From Luscinia megarhynchos (taxonomy: Eukaryota > Chordata > Aves > Passeriformes > Turdidae), in the NCBI GenBank assembly GCA_034336665.1, contig JAPFBE010000002.1, positions 8,044,146 to 8,108,145 of the forward strand: 64,000 bases of DNA. The letters run 5' to 3'. The notes under the pieces were generated by a model. It was not told the origin of the DNA, ran no database searches, and saw only the letters and a program-made list of their open reading frames with translations. The position numbers were made by a program, and so were the translations under genes. Shown here piece after piece: positions 53,032 to 64,000 of the stretch. Position 1 is the first letter of the stretch; every line of letters begins with the position of its first letter.

Positions 53032-54690
53032 TGCCCTGGTTGAAAGGATAGGTGTCTGCCAAAGAAGGTGGGAACCTGCCTTGGGATGGAAAGTGTGACC
53101 CTCTCCCCTCCAAATTATTATAACTTTGAACCTGCAGGGCTTTCAGGCAAAGATATGGGAGAAGGAATAACAGTTCTTACTAGTATGTATAACAAGACAA
53201 ACAACAGCTACAGCATGCACAGCAAACAAACCCCCCCAGGCGCAGCCCCAGCCTTCTCTGGGCTGTGGGGCGCTCTTCCCCTCTGGTGCAGTTCCGGTCA
53301 CAGCCGCCAGGGGCGCTGGTGGCTCCCGGCCGGGCAGGGCGGCTGCGATGATTCCCCCGCGCCTGCAGGGGGCGCTGTGGCGCGGGCCCGGCCCCTCTCT
53401 CCGCACGGCAATGGCGGCACAGCCGGGGGAAGGGATTGTCAGGAAAATTAATCCACAAACACCAGAGGTTTATGTCCAAAAAGGAGACAGAGTAGTCCCT
53501 TTTGCTTTATTCAAATAAAGGGAGAGACCATGGGGCATTCCCCTGGGATCTCTCGAATTTTTGGAGGATGCAGCCTCCTATTCTATCCTATTTTCCTGGC
53601 TGCATTTCCCTCTCTCTTTCCCCATTGGCTGAGGTATTTGAGAGGCACAGACTTCCCAGAACGTCTAATACCTGAGATTCCCCTCTAATGTATAGCCCTC
53701 CCTTTTAATTTTTAATTCTTATAGAACTCATCGTTTTTCCCAATTGCTCCTTTCATCTTCCAGTATCCAATTTCATTTATCACTGAACCTACAGTTTGCT
53801 TGTAAAGGCAAATATCTTTTTCCATTAATCAGTCATTGGAATCCATCCCATTGTTTCTTTTATCTCTGGGTGCTAGCCTTATCTACCATCAGATCCACAG
53901 CTTGTTTGTGAAGACAAATCCAATATTCCTCTCAGGATGGAAAGGGGTTTCCTTTACAAACTCGTGGAGGGCAGCTGATCCTGGTGCCCCTCTGCATGGT
54001 GACATGGGCTGTGGTTGGGGCATTGGAACAGCAGAGGCAGGCACACCCAGGGTGGCAAACAAAGCGTTGCAAAAATTCCAAAGCAGTAGCTGGCAGGAGC
54101 TGAAGGGTGTCCTGGCAGACACAGGGTGTCAAATTAAAGTGTAGCAAAAAAGATAAAAGCTCTAAGCAGTGTCAGAAAACAGGGGGCTGGGCAGTGCCGA
54201 CTGGGCTCCTGCAAGCACCCAGGAGATGCTCCCCCCAGAGGGATCGCGGGGTCAGGGTCCCGGGTTTTCCTCTGCAGCACCTGAGCAGATGGTGAGGGTC
54301 CTTCCCAGTGAGACTGGGTGTTGGAAAGGTCCCTGTTCCATGGCTGCTGTTATGAGCAGAGGCTCACCCATGGTAAGGAGAAGCTGTGCAGGACAGAACT
54401 CCACGGTGGCAGTGAATTCTCCCTGCAGCAGCAGCCGGGCACCGAGAGCAGGACCTGCTCCCCTCTGATCCCGAGAGCAAGAGAGCGAGTCAGGGCCAAG
54501 CCCAGACCCTCAGCCAAAGTCACCTGGTATCTGCACTTCGTAAGAGAGAGCTGCCCAGTTAAGAGACAGTAGCAAACTGCACCCTTCCCCCTCCTCCTCC
54601 TCCCATCCACATCTTTTTTCTCTTAAATATCTTAAATATCATGGGAGAAAATTCCCTGAGAGAAAGAAAAAAACCAGGAAAAATTCTAAC
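53032..54690 (+). mobile_element. Passerine ERV LTR copy A, interrupted by a nested LTR
   Basis: The left part (53032-53213) has TGCCCTGGTTGAAAGGATAG, CAAATTATTATAACTTTGAA and GGGCTTTCAGGCAAAGATAT. The right part (about 54421-54690) has CAGCAGCAGCCGGGCACC, CCTGCTCCCCTCTGATCC, AGTCAGGGCCAAGCCC and TCCTCCTCCTCCCATCCACA. Both parts match copy B at 54915-55430 in the same order and orientation. About 1.2 kb separates them here, made of a GC-rich segment (53223-53436), a different inverted LTR (53437-53936) and further LTR-like sequence (53937-54420). The right end is approximate. It has no coding capacity. Confidence 0.72.
53437..53936 (-). mobile_element. Nested ERVK-like LTR in opposite orientation
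   Basis: On + it begins TGTCAGGAAAATTAATCC, and the minus strand therefore ends in ...CCTGACA. The minus strand carries CTTTATTTGAATAAAGC, containing AATAAA, followed by an AAGGGACTACTCTGTC R-region-like text. I recognise the family from memory as a passerine ERVK LTR. The far boundary (ATTCCTCTCA near 53936) is a guess. Its insertion inside copy A of another LTR makes it younger than copy A. Confidence 0.65.
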
Positions 54691-54914
54691 CTCCAACACT
54701 CATTTATACTTTTATCATTTCTAGGTGTTTTCTTGTGTAGGACAGCTACACGAGGGAACATAAAAGACTACTGTCAAAATGACTACAGTTTGAGGTTTTG
54801 ACTAGATTGCTCACTACTACCAATCTCCCAGACTGCAGAAACATGATTTATCACAGAGAACTGACTGCAGTGTTCTCTCTTCTCCTGTCAAATTCAGATC
54901 ACAGATTACTCATT
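54691..54914. other. Spacer between LTR copies A and B
   Basis: About 220 bp of AT-rich sequence, with nothing recognised. It is either the tail of copy A or host DNA. Confidence 0.4.
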
Positions 54915-55430
54915 TGTCTTGGTTTGAAAGACAGGTGCCTGCCAAGGAAGGAGGTAACCTCCCTTGGAATGGAAAATATGACTCCCCTACCCTCCAAATC
55001 ATTATAACTTTGAAATTATGGGGCTTTCAGGCAAAAGATATGGGAAAAAGAATAGTTCCTTAATAGAATATATATATATATATATATATTTATGTATGTG
55101 TGTGTGTGTATAAAAGACAAGACAACCAAACAGCAGCAGCAGCCTGGCACCAAGACTATGACCTGCTCCCCTCTGATCTCAAGAGCAAGGGAACAAGTCA
55201 GGGCCAAGCCCAACCCCTCACCCGCCAGCCAAAGTCTTTTGGTATCTCTGCACTTCCCAAGAGAAAGCTGCCCAGTATCTGCCCAGTTAAAAGAAGGTAA
55301 CAAACTGCGCCCTTCCTCCTCCTCCCATCCACATCTTTTGTGTCTTAGGTGTTGTAGTTACCATCTCTTAGGCAGCATGTGGGAGAAACTTCCCTTAGAG
55401 AAACAAAAAGTTGCCTTACTGGCTTGATAG
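54915..55430 (+). mobile_element. Passerine ERV LTR copy B
   Basis: Starts TGTCTTGGTTTGAAAGACAG and continues with AAATCATTATAACTTTGAAA, GGGGCTTTCAGGCAAAAGAT, a TA/TG microsatellite, CAGCAGCAGCAGCCTGGCACC-like text, CCTGCTCCCCTCTGATCT, AGTCAGGGCCAAGCCCAACC and CCTCCTCCCATCCACATC. It is the direct-orientation partner of copy A without its 1.2-kb interior. The 3' end, near the TTCCCTTAGAGAAACAAAAAG segment, is approximate. Confidence 0.75.
55068..55113. repeat. (TA)n(TG)n microsatellite in LTR copy B
   Basis: About eleven TA units, then TTATGTA and about six TG units. It sits where copy A has ACTAGTATGTATAACAAGAC, so it expanded after the two copies diverged. Confidence 0.93.
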
Positions 55431-58400
55431 AAAATTGAAAACTGAATGACAGACATCACGAGTAACCACAGTTTAGTGGAAACAGAATGACAGTATTATC
55501 CATTATGAACACTGAGCTTTATCCCAGCAGTTTTGACTGTTTTTTTATCAGCAAGCTCAAGTGTCTAAGCTTTGTTAGAATTTGCTTTTTCTACTTCTGT
55601 GTACAATACAGCATTTAGTAATATTTTACTAGTAATTGTTTCTAAAAGACTGCTTCCCTTGTCTCATTCTGTGTTGTTGAAGAAAGCATTTAGAATACTT
55701 CCTCTAGTTAAAGCATAATAAAGCAAATTCAGTCTTAGTCTGGGAGGGCTACTTTTGATGATGAAATATGTATTTAAATGCCAGTCTGTACTATTTTATT
55801 GCATTATGTCTTTTCTGAATAGCTGGAAAACTGAAGATATATTTGGAATGTAAATATTTAAGACTTCATTCTAATGTGTTTTGAGAGGAGGGAAGTTTTT
55901 TAAAATTACTTGAGAGCCATTAAAGTGGGATATATGAAATTCAGAAATAATGCCATAAAATTCAGATGTTTCCATATTAACCTCTGTTGGAGTCAGTGAG
56001 GTGGGGGTCTTTCTGAATTCTTTAGGGAGAAATCAGAGTGCAGGGATTGAATTAAAGCCTTTGGATGGATTGACGTATATTAAGCTATTTACACATAAGG
56101 TAGAGGTGTAAGTTTGAGGTTTTAGGATAAGTGAGTCAGTAAATAAGTTTTAATATGAGTTCTGCTTTCAGTAAGGAAAAGGTTCAGATGCTAAAGTAGA
56201 AGTGCGAGTTTTAGTGAAGACTGAAAAACATACTAGTGTTTTTAGTGGAGGCTCTAGAAACGTAGTTTTAGACATAACAGAGCTATAGTAAGAATATTGC
56301 TTACATTTTTCAGATAGGACAAGATAAACTATATGCATGGTTTATACGTAACTAGTGTGTTAAGAAACTAGAATTCAAATAAGTTAAGGAGTAGTGGTTT
56401 GAGTTTGTTTTAGCTTGTTAAGAAAATTTTATATAAGAGCATGTATTGGGGAGAGCTAGTATTCTTTTTGTCATTACTTTTTGCTATTGCTTTACTTTGG
56501 TCTCTTACTGCTATCATCAACACCCAAGAAAAAAGCTGCCACAGCAGCATCAGCTTCCTGAGACCTTTACAAGAGCAGCTTTTACTACTATTTAAGTCCA
56601 TGCCAAAACTTAACGTGAACTTTAACGTCTGTAACTTTGTTTTTAAGACTAATGTGCCTTTGCAATAAACAGCTTTATAGCAATTATTAGCTACTTGCTC
56701 ATTTAAAAAAATAATTCAATGAAGTTAATGCCTGAAAGTACCAGAAGTATAACCTCACAAACCTGCAACAAAACGCTCTCAATCTCAAGAATGGGCAAAC
56801 TGGGGCCTCACAGAGGGGACTGTGTCTTTACAACATGGCATTTTCCCACTTCTTGTGGAAAAGTGGAAGGGTCCTGCCCGGTTCACAACTCTTTGGGCTA
56901 ATTTAGCCTCCTGTGGTTTGCTAAGCATCATATTCCAGAAGTGTTTGCAAATGTTTTCTATAAACTTCCTGCTGGAGAGGTCACTGCCTCTTAGACATGC
57001 TTCTTGCAGACCTTCTGTCATAGATTGAAATCAGACCTGTACTAAATTCCTGTATGCATCTTAGTATTGCCTGATGTAAAGAGCTATTTTTCCTTCTTAT
57101 GCTTTAATGCATTTAAGCATTAAATTTACCTTAGGGAGATGCAAAGAGTCATCCTGTAGATGGATGGTTTTCAACTCTAGGGAAATATGACCCCCAAACT
57201 AATTTTTTCTTTTTGCTTTTTTACCAACAAGTTTGACATGTGTCTTCTGCCATCATATCTTTCTGTGATGTTGAGTAGAAAAGAATGACATTGCTGCCTT
57301 CTGGTGCTCTTCTCTACCACATTCCTTTCTTCCCCATATTTAAAAAAAACTCCAAAACCCACTTGTCCCCCATTTTAACCTATCCTTGTTGTTAAAATAT
57401 TACTTTCATCTTACCTGTCATCCTTTGATTTGAAGGTATAGATCTGTCCCAGGTCTTAGACGTACACTAGATGCAGTGAAATCTGTGATGTCTGCAGTTT
57501 GTTGTGACAAAACTCTTGTCTCCTCACCCTAAAATTCCTGATACTGTTGACTGAAGTGCCATTTATGACCGTAGGAACCATAATGCCTATAGCTCTTATC
57601 ACTATTACTCAGATGTTGGAAGCAGATTGAAACCCTGAGAAACAGACTGATACTTAAGTTATAGGTCCAGAATTCTGAGATGCAGCCAGTCTGGTACACA
57701 GTTTGTTTCCATTCACGAAAATGCAATCCATGCTGCTAGTTTGTTCCTTTGGGAGAGGAAAATATAGGCAGAACAAAGAATCCCTCTACTTCCGGGTCCT
57801 CCTCCCCATCTGGTAATGTTGCCAAGTTTTGTTTGGCTTTGCAAATGAAGAAAGTTTTCTCTTGGAGATTGTACCAAAATACATACACATGGAATCCTTG
57901 AAGGGTAGCATAGTTCCCTGAGTTATCTGTGCCTCATAAAGCTTGATAATGTGGATCAGATACAAAGAAAGCAGAAGTTAAGTCTCAAACAGATATGTAC
58001 AATTGTCAAAATTAGTTTTTGGTTTTTTTTTAATCTGAAGAAGCAGCAAAATGAGACATTTTGAGCAAATATACTATATTTTTGCACTTACTTGTGTCAA
58101 ATAATTTCAACTGACTTTATAAAGCTCTTTCATCTTTTACACAGATTGAATAAGGAGGGGCCCTAGCTAGCATTTACAGTTCAGGTTGGCAAATTAAAGC
58201 ACAGTGCAGAGGGCTAGTGCAAAGTCCGGTAAAATCTAGTTTTTAAGATCTTGGTTCCTGCTGTCTGGTTTAACCCCTATTAGCAACCCCCAATTTCTGA
58301 CTTTCTTTTCCTTTGGACTAATCTGGAAAAATTTGGAACAAATCCCTTGATTTGAGGAAGGAAGGGAATTTATCTCTATTTACTAGTTTACGGTCATCAA

Positions 58401-61400
58401 GGGAAACTCAGCAATTTTCGCTTTGAAGTACCTTCTGTTTCATTAGAGGGTTTTAAAAATCATTTCCCCAAATAACCTATGTACCAAGTATCTTTGCCTT
58501 GTATGTATTCTTCAGAGGATTGTAGAACTTTCATGATGTAGGTCTGGACTGTGGCATTGCAAAGTGAAAGACCACAGCATGGAAGCAAGTCAGCTTTTGT
58601 CGTGAGTCTTTTGGTGGGTAGGTTGGAAAAGGGGAGTGATAACTGACAGGCATACCAGAAGAAGAAAACTAGGCAGAAAAATATTTTTTTTACCTAACTC
58701 CAGAGGTGTAGATTAGAATGAATAGATGTGTATATTTTTGTTAGGAAACAAAAAAAGTAAGAAAACAAAATTAATATTAAATGCGTCCATGAGCTTACCA
58801 TATAGGTTTCTGACAGTCATCTATGTAACATTCTGAAAATCTCATAACATAACTTCACACTATTTGCAGGATCTCAGTGAGTTCATTTTGCTGGTCTTTT
58901 TACCTTTCTCCTCAATTTTGTAGGTAATGAACTGGAGTGAGCAGGTTTTTTAGTAGGTTATTTTATAGGTGAAGATTCTTCCCCCTGCACATACTTTGTG
59001 TTACAGATAACCTGTGGCAAGCATTCCAGAATTTCTTACTAGATAAAACTGTATCATGAAAGAAAGTGATTCATTATAGTTACGTGGTTAAATTGCTTTT
59101 CTAAAAGCAATATAAAAGTGTTTGAGATTTGGACTTTGAAATGCACCCTTGGTAATAACTAGCTCATTCTTTGAAGATGGTTTTTCCTCTGAAAAATCAC
59201 ATATTTCTTGCAAAAAGAGAATAAAAATGAAGGAAGCTGAGAATGAAATATGCATCTTGAAGTGAAAAAAAAACAAACCAAACTGAAATATAACTACTGG
59301 TTGTCCCAGCCAATGAAGTGTTGTGTGTTGGGGGGCATTATTGTGTTGCTGCTAAGAGCAAGCAGGGACAGATTTTATTTCCCTAGCGCCAGATATCCTG
59401 CCATTTGTTGACCTTTTTTTTGGTTTGTTTGACTTAACATTTATCTCATGTTAGTCAGTTACTTATTAACTGATGTGACTGATGTTTCAGTCATATGAAG
59501 AAAAATTACCCACAGATTCATTTGGATCAGAATTCTTCATAAAAAATTATTTTTAATCTTTTTTCCATCAATATGGGACTTTTTCAAACTAAGGCTCAAT
59601 TCAGGAAATACAACACCAGGAAAATGCTTTCATATTGACTGTGTACAATAGAACAGGTAATTTGTCTTTGAAATAGTTGTTGCTTATTTGTGAATAGACT
59701 AACAATGTACCTCTGTGTCTGTGTGCTGGGTACCAAAGAGGTAACTATTTCTAAAAGTAGGAATTCTTGCATTCTGATATTGCTTGTTAATATGTGAATG
59801 TACAGAAGTATAGAAGCTAAATCCACCTTGGTGTGGAGCTATGAAATATTACATTAATGCTTATGCAGAACATTTCTTACAAGAATAAAGAAACTATTGA
59901 AAGCTGACAAACCAGATTATTGTAGATGTCTTTAAGATTAGCTGTAGCTTCAGTAGATGGACCAGGAGACTCTTTCTGAAGTTCATTGTTTTGTGCAGTT
60001 GGTACACAGTGTGTAACTTTTTAAACTAATGACTGAGACCTTTATACTTGGTTTTCTATCTCTGCATTGTCACTGGATTTAAGTCTTGCTGTTTTGCTTT
60101 TAAGCTCTGTACTTTTTCTCTAAAGCTTATTTTTAGCATATTCCAAACCTTTGAAAAATAGGAAAAAGAATTGGAGCTACTCATATATTCTCAACCTAGA
60201 TTGTTTGCATGTAATAATATCCTCTGTTATCTGTCAACAGATTAAAAAACTCTTTGCTTTTAGCCTGTGTCTGGATTAACAGTGGAAGAATTCGCTTCAG
60301 CTGCTCATGAGAACTGAAGCTGGGGTACAGCAAGATCTTGACTATTTTGCTTCATGTGAGAAGAAATGTGCCATTTGTGTATATGGAGTTAGAAGAAAAA
60401 AAGTCAGTGCAGTGGTTCATTGAGTTTTGTAGCTCAAAACCAGCAATAGAATGTCAAAGTCTTTGACATAGGTCTTGATTTCTGTAAAAAGGAAAGTGCA
60501 GAAGACATAGAAGCAGAAGAAAATGAAATTTTTTGGTAAAGTCAGTTTACTATATATTACTGTTTCAGGTATAGAAGAGCTCAGGGAAGAAAAAAAATCA
60601 AGTGTTATTTTTAGTGTTAGCTCTCATCTTCTCACAGTCTGGAGTTGCCTGAATAAGATGGCATAAATCTGCAGAGATCTGCCGTTCTCTTCCGAAGTTT
60701 GTCCTCTGGATGTCCCCAGTGTTCTTGTGTCAGAAAAAAAGGGGATTTTTCTTAGGCAGTGAGTCAGCTGTAATTGGAAAGCAGATTACAGCAGAACTGT
60801 GTTTTGTTTAGCCAAAGGGGTAAAGATACACTTGATTTCTCAAGGGTTTAGATCAGTGGAAGGAAGGGAAAGAACGGAGATTATATTTATGTATGTCAGT
60901 GATGACAATTTTATTGCACAGTGGTTGCAGTTATTAATTGCATGAGCATGTAATGTTAGTTCATCTCTTCTCCTGCACTACTACCCAGCCTGCCATCTCC
61001 TTTGGTGTTTCTGTTAATTCTTTCTTCCTAGTATATGCAGTGAGAGGAAAGTAATTGAAATTTCATGGTTATCTACTTAAACCTTAGGTGTTGCTGATGA
61101 GAGCACTTGCAAAACCAGTTTGTAAGTATGAGGTAATCATATGGTCGGGACAACTGAGGACAGTCTTTCTTCCCTAAATGCAGGTGTTTGCTGCTTGTGG
61201 TGGTGCAGAGTGCATGTGGCTTTGATTCTTTCAGCTGGGCACTGCTCTGCTTGGTGGTTTGTCCCTTTGTCTAGAGAGGAGAGTTGGTGGTTGTGATTTG
61301 AGATGGCATATGAAGTTTTACATGCTATGTCTGGCAAGAGGTCACCAAGGCAGGTGATATCCTTGCTTCCAGCAAAAGGCATGCTGTTCTGACAGCTTAA

Positions 61401-62344
61401 TTAACATCTTCCATGTGTGGAAGTATGGGTGTTTGGTTGGATAGAGCAGTGAATCATGAGTAGCAATCACAGAATGAGCTGCAGAGATGCAGTATATTAA
61501 AGACCTTGAACTTGCAAGCCCACTGAGAATTCAGAGGGGAGAGCAGACAAACTGCAAGATTTCAGTCAATCCTGTTTTCTTTAGGGGTAGTCAAGAGATC
61601 ATGAGTGAGCTGGGAGTTGAAGAAACAATGTGCTACTTTTTTTTCACCCTTATTTTTATAAGTAATTTGTGATTTAAGAAGCATTGAGAATTGGAGATAG
61701 GTCTTTTTCATATCCAGTTACAGGAGGCAAATGCTGTCTCTTCCGTGCTAGTGGTTAAAAGCTGTTCCTGAGTGTTTAAGCTGGAGTGGGTTGTTCTTGT
61801 GTAGTCTGGTAGTAGCCCCTTTGACTCTTTGCCTGTGCTGTGTACAAAACTGATGTTTCTTTTTGTTCTTGCAGCTTGCTCTGTTGCATGGGCTGTATCT
61901 TCTTTTTATTGTTCTAAGGATTACAAGTTACATGAGGCATGAGGCCCCCTCTGCTCAGTAACCCACTCTGTGTACCATGAATTGAGTCTCACACGACTCA
62001 GCAGCTGTTCCGAAAGAAAACTCTACCCTTGTTGTCCAGGTGTTGCTGCAGAGTTTCTGGCTCCAGTCTTCTGGCTGAGAGGTGAATCTGTTGCAGAGAG
62101 CCATAATTTTGAAGGTGAATGTGTTAAATGAAACAGATTTCACTGGAGTTAACCTCAAGGTACTTGTTAAAGTGAGCTGGCATGGTGACTACTACTGAAG
62201 CGCAGCTGAGTGGTGTAAACGGATGAACCTACAGTTTTTTGACTGTGTGAGATTTGAGGGTGCCTGCTATATGAGATTGTAGAAATAATCCAACACTTGG
62301 TTTTCTCTAGATCATCACGTAATCCAGGTCATGCTTTTCCTAAG

Positions 62345-62443
62345 TTTTTTTTTTTTTTTTGTGTATTGGTTTCTGAATATCAAAATAAGGTGGTTTGTTG
62401 GTGTTTTGTTTTTTTTTGTTTTTTTTTGGTTTTTTTTTGGTGT
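62345..62443 (+). repeat. T-rich and G/T-rich low-complexity runs
   Basis: A T16 run followed after about 30 bp by TTTTGTTTTTTTTTG-type sequence. It lies about 520 bp upstream of the exon at 62965 and is too far away to be its polypyrimidine tract. Confidence 0.85.
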
Positions 62444-62964
62444 GATGTACACAGACCATGTTCTTCATAGGAAGTGTTTTTAATTTGGAGACAAATCTCT
62501 GAAGATATGTGAGTCCACAGAATATCTGTTCTGCTTGCTCTGCTAAACCCATGACCCAAAATCAGTTCCAGAACAAGGCTAAGGTGTTGGGAACTACTGA
62601 AGTTCTAGATTTCTTGAAAAGCAGAATACTTACTCATTAACTAAAGCTGAGGTAGTGATTAAAGAATGCTATAAAGGATAGAGGAAGGGAGAAAACCTTC
62701 CATATTTCTCTGCATATGTGACATGAGGGAAGGCATTTCTCTTCAGCCTGTTTCATTTATGTGAGCAGGGCACTGAGTTAGTGCTAACTTTTTAGGGAGC
62801 TGAAAGTAGATAGTACAGCTAGGAGCAGCCATGGATGCTCAGGTTCTGCACCTGATCTGGTTGGTGCCTCTTTGACTGACTAGATAGAGCTCAAACAATA
62901 CAGCTGGGGCATCTCCAAAGGCAGTATCTTTTTTTCCTTATTTTATCATAATTTTTTATTCCAG

Positions 62965-63003
62965 GTGGTGACACCCTGCTTTCTTCCAAGCAGCTATGAG
63001 CTG
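62965..63003 (+). CDS. Tensin-family 39-bp exon, end of the C1 domain
   Basis: Bounded by TTTTTTATTCCAG and CTG/GTAAGT. It enters and leaves in phase 0 and encodes VVTPCFLPSSYEL. The Cys lies seven residues after the last Cys of the preceding exon (EEKVVTP spacing), the expected final zinc ligand of a C1 domain. With the exons at 37244 and 50204 the whole domain is therefore complete, with two His and six zinc-ligand Cys. The C-terminal SSYEL leads into the linker before the PTEN-like region of tensins, which would be encoded beyond the window. Confidence 0.87.
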
Positions 63004-64000
63004 GTAAGTATTTTTGGCACTACTGATATCCATTAGGTTTTATTAGGTTATAGGTTAGATTATTCTTGTACTCTGCTATAACCTCTTATTATTTCAGTAC
63101 TGTGCTATCACCTTTCCTTGCTGAAGACTTGGCAAATGAAGGATCTATTCCTGAAGCTTGTTGCTGTGTCCTGTCCCACGCAGGAATCCACGTTTTATGC
63201 TTTTATTTGTGTGTTTTAAATAAAAAAAAACCCTCAGCAATTATTTGTTTCAACGTACTGATGTTTCATGTCAGTTTGGAAGTACAAGTACTCTAAGATT
63301 TGTTTGGGACCTGTTACTTTTTGTTGGTAGTGAAACCCATACTTGGTCAGGATAGGAAAACCTAGCGCCTTTTCTGGCTTGCATGACTGTATTTGGTTGT
63401 TTTAGCTCCAAGGTAATAATAGTGATGCCTGGCAGATGGATTGTAACAGTTAGTTATTGAACCAGCACTGGAAGCTGTTAGTGTCATACTAGGTCTAAGC
63501 AGCCAACAGCTGATGCACAAGTGTCATCCAAGAACTCTGTGTATTGTAGGTGAGTGGTACAACCACTGGCAATTAGGAATCCCACATCTCACTTCTGCAC
63601 TGGTGTGTCAATTGGCCAAGTCACTTTGTACATTTTTTGTGTCTTGATTTCCGTCCTGGGAAAATAGAGGTAATGGTATTTACCTGTCATGAACCACACA
63701 AGTCAAAAGGTGCTTTAAAATTATTACTGTGCAAAGCAAAACCTGGAAACCTAAATCAGTAATTTCTGGTCTTATGATGAATGTATCAACTCATGCGAGG
63801 TGTCTCCTAGATTTGACCCAGTAATTTTATGAATTAACCCATGTCAGAGTCTGAGGATCTTGTGTAACATTACTGCTAAAATTATAAACAGAAAAGAAAC
63901 TCTTTTGTTTGCAGCTCACAATGTTAGGTGCATACTGGCAACTGCAGTTGCTTTCTTTTGTGTTGTGCATACAACCCAAGTACTGATTCTGAAATAGAAA
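63004..64000 (+). other. Start of intron 4
   Basis: Begins with the donor GTAAGTATT. No exon or repeat was recognised up to the window edge. The 76-codon frame at 63066-63296 has no recognised family. Confidence 0.6.

Larger units (their letters stand above)
50242..62964 (+). other. Intron 3 of the tensin-family gene
   Basis: A 12.7-kb GT-AG intron (GTAAGT ... TTTTTTATTCCAG). It hosts an ERV LTR at 50552-51350 and a nested LTR cluster at 53032-55430, all listed separately. The remaining AT-rich DNA (51.4-53.0 and 55.4-63.0 kb) shows no exon, RNA gene or clear repeat apart from T- and GT-rich runs near 62345-62443. Confidence 0.75.

Noticed and set aside
53068..53479. Frames of about 100-127 codons around 53.1-53.5 kb
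   Set aside because: They cross the junction between LTR copy A, a GC-rich patch and a nested LTR, so they are fortuitous.
61461..61475. AATCACAGAATG-like CR1 tail motif (also near 45880)
   Set aside because: The match is only about 12 bases and the flanks do not continue as CR1.
1..64000. CRISPR arrays, operons, prophage or bacterial systems
   Set aside because: The window has vertebrate intron-exon structure, avian retroelements and no regularly spaced repeat-spacer arrays. The only array is a contiguous minisatellite.

Overview
The window looks like nuclear DNA of a songbird (passerine). It has long AT-rich introns with canonical GT-AG splice sites. It also carries a tRNA-Ile-headed, CR1-tailed SINE of the TguSINE1 type (about 1711-1852), short CR1 LINE 3' tails, and several LTRs that I recognise from memory as passerine endogenous-retrovirus families. 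Species cannot be named from the sequence. Nothing bacterial or phage-like is present. Almost all long open frames are chance readings of GC-rich DNA, tandem repeats or LTRs.

The only protein-coding signal I can defend is the N-terminal part of a tensin-family gene on the + strand. Three small exons (37244-37355, 50204-50241, 62965-63003) join in frame to give one complete C1 (phorbol-ester/DAG-type) zinc-binding domain with every Cys/His ligand present. This domain is known from tensin-2 and from long variants of tensin-1 and tensin-3. The sequence alone does not settle the paralogue (TNS1 or TNS3 type). A strong CpG island at about 8690-9680 is the likely promoter and first-exon region. The rest of the gene (phosphatase-like, C2, SH2 and PTB regions) would lie beyond the right edge.

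Layout: 1-1.7 kb is a degraded LTR-like mosaic followed by the SINE. 1.9-8.6 kb is intergenic or upstream DNA with one LTR remnant, one CR1 tail and a CA/TA microsatellite. 8.7-9.7 kb is the CpG island. 9.7-37.2 kb is probable intron 1, holding a 1.6-kb LTR with an internal minisatellite and a pair of opposed LTRs near 34-35.6 kb. 37.4-50.2 kb is intron 2, nearly repeat-free. 50.2-63.0 kb is intron 3, with an LTR just downstream of the 38-bp exon and a nested LTR cluster at 53.0-55.4 kb. 63.0-64.0 kb is the start of intron 4.

The most notable points are the dispersed, microexon-encoded C1 module with no locatable start codon, a 16-copy 39/40-bp minisatellite that has expanded inside a retroviral LTR, and a nested LTR cluster. 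I found no evidence of a novel multi-gene system.
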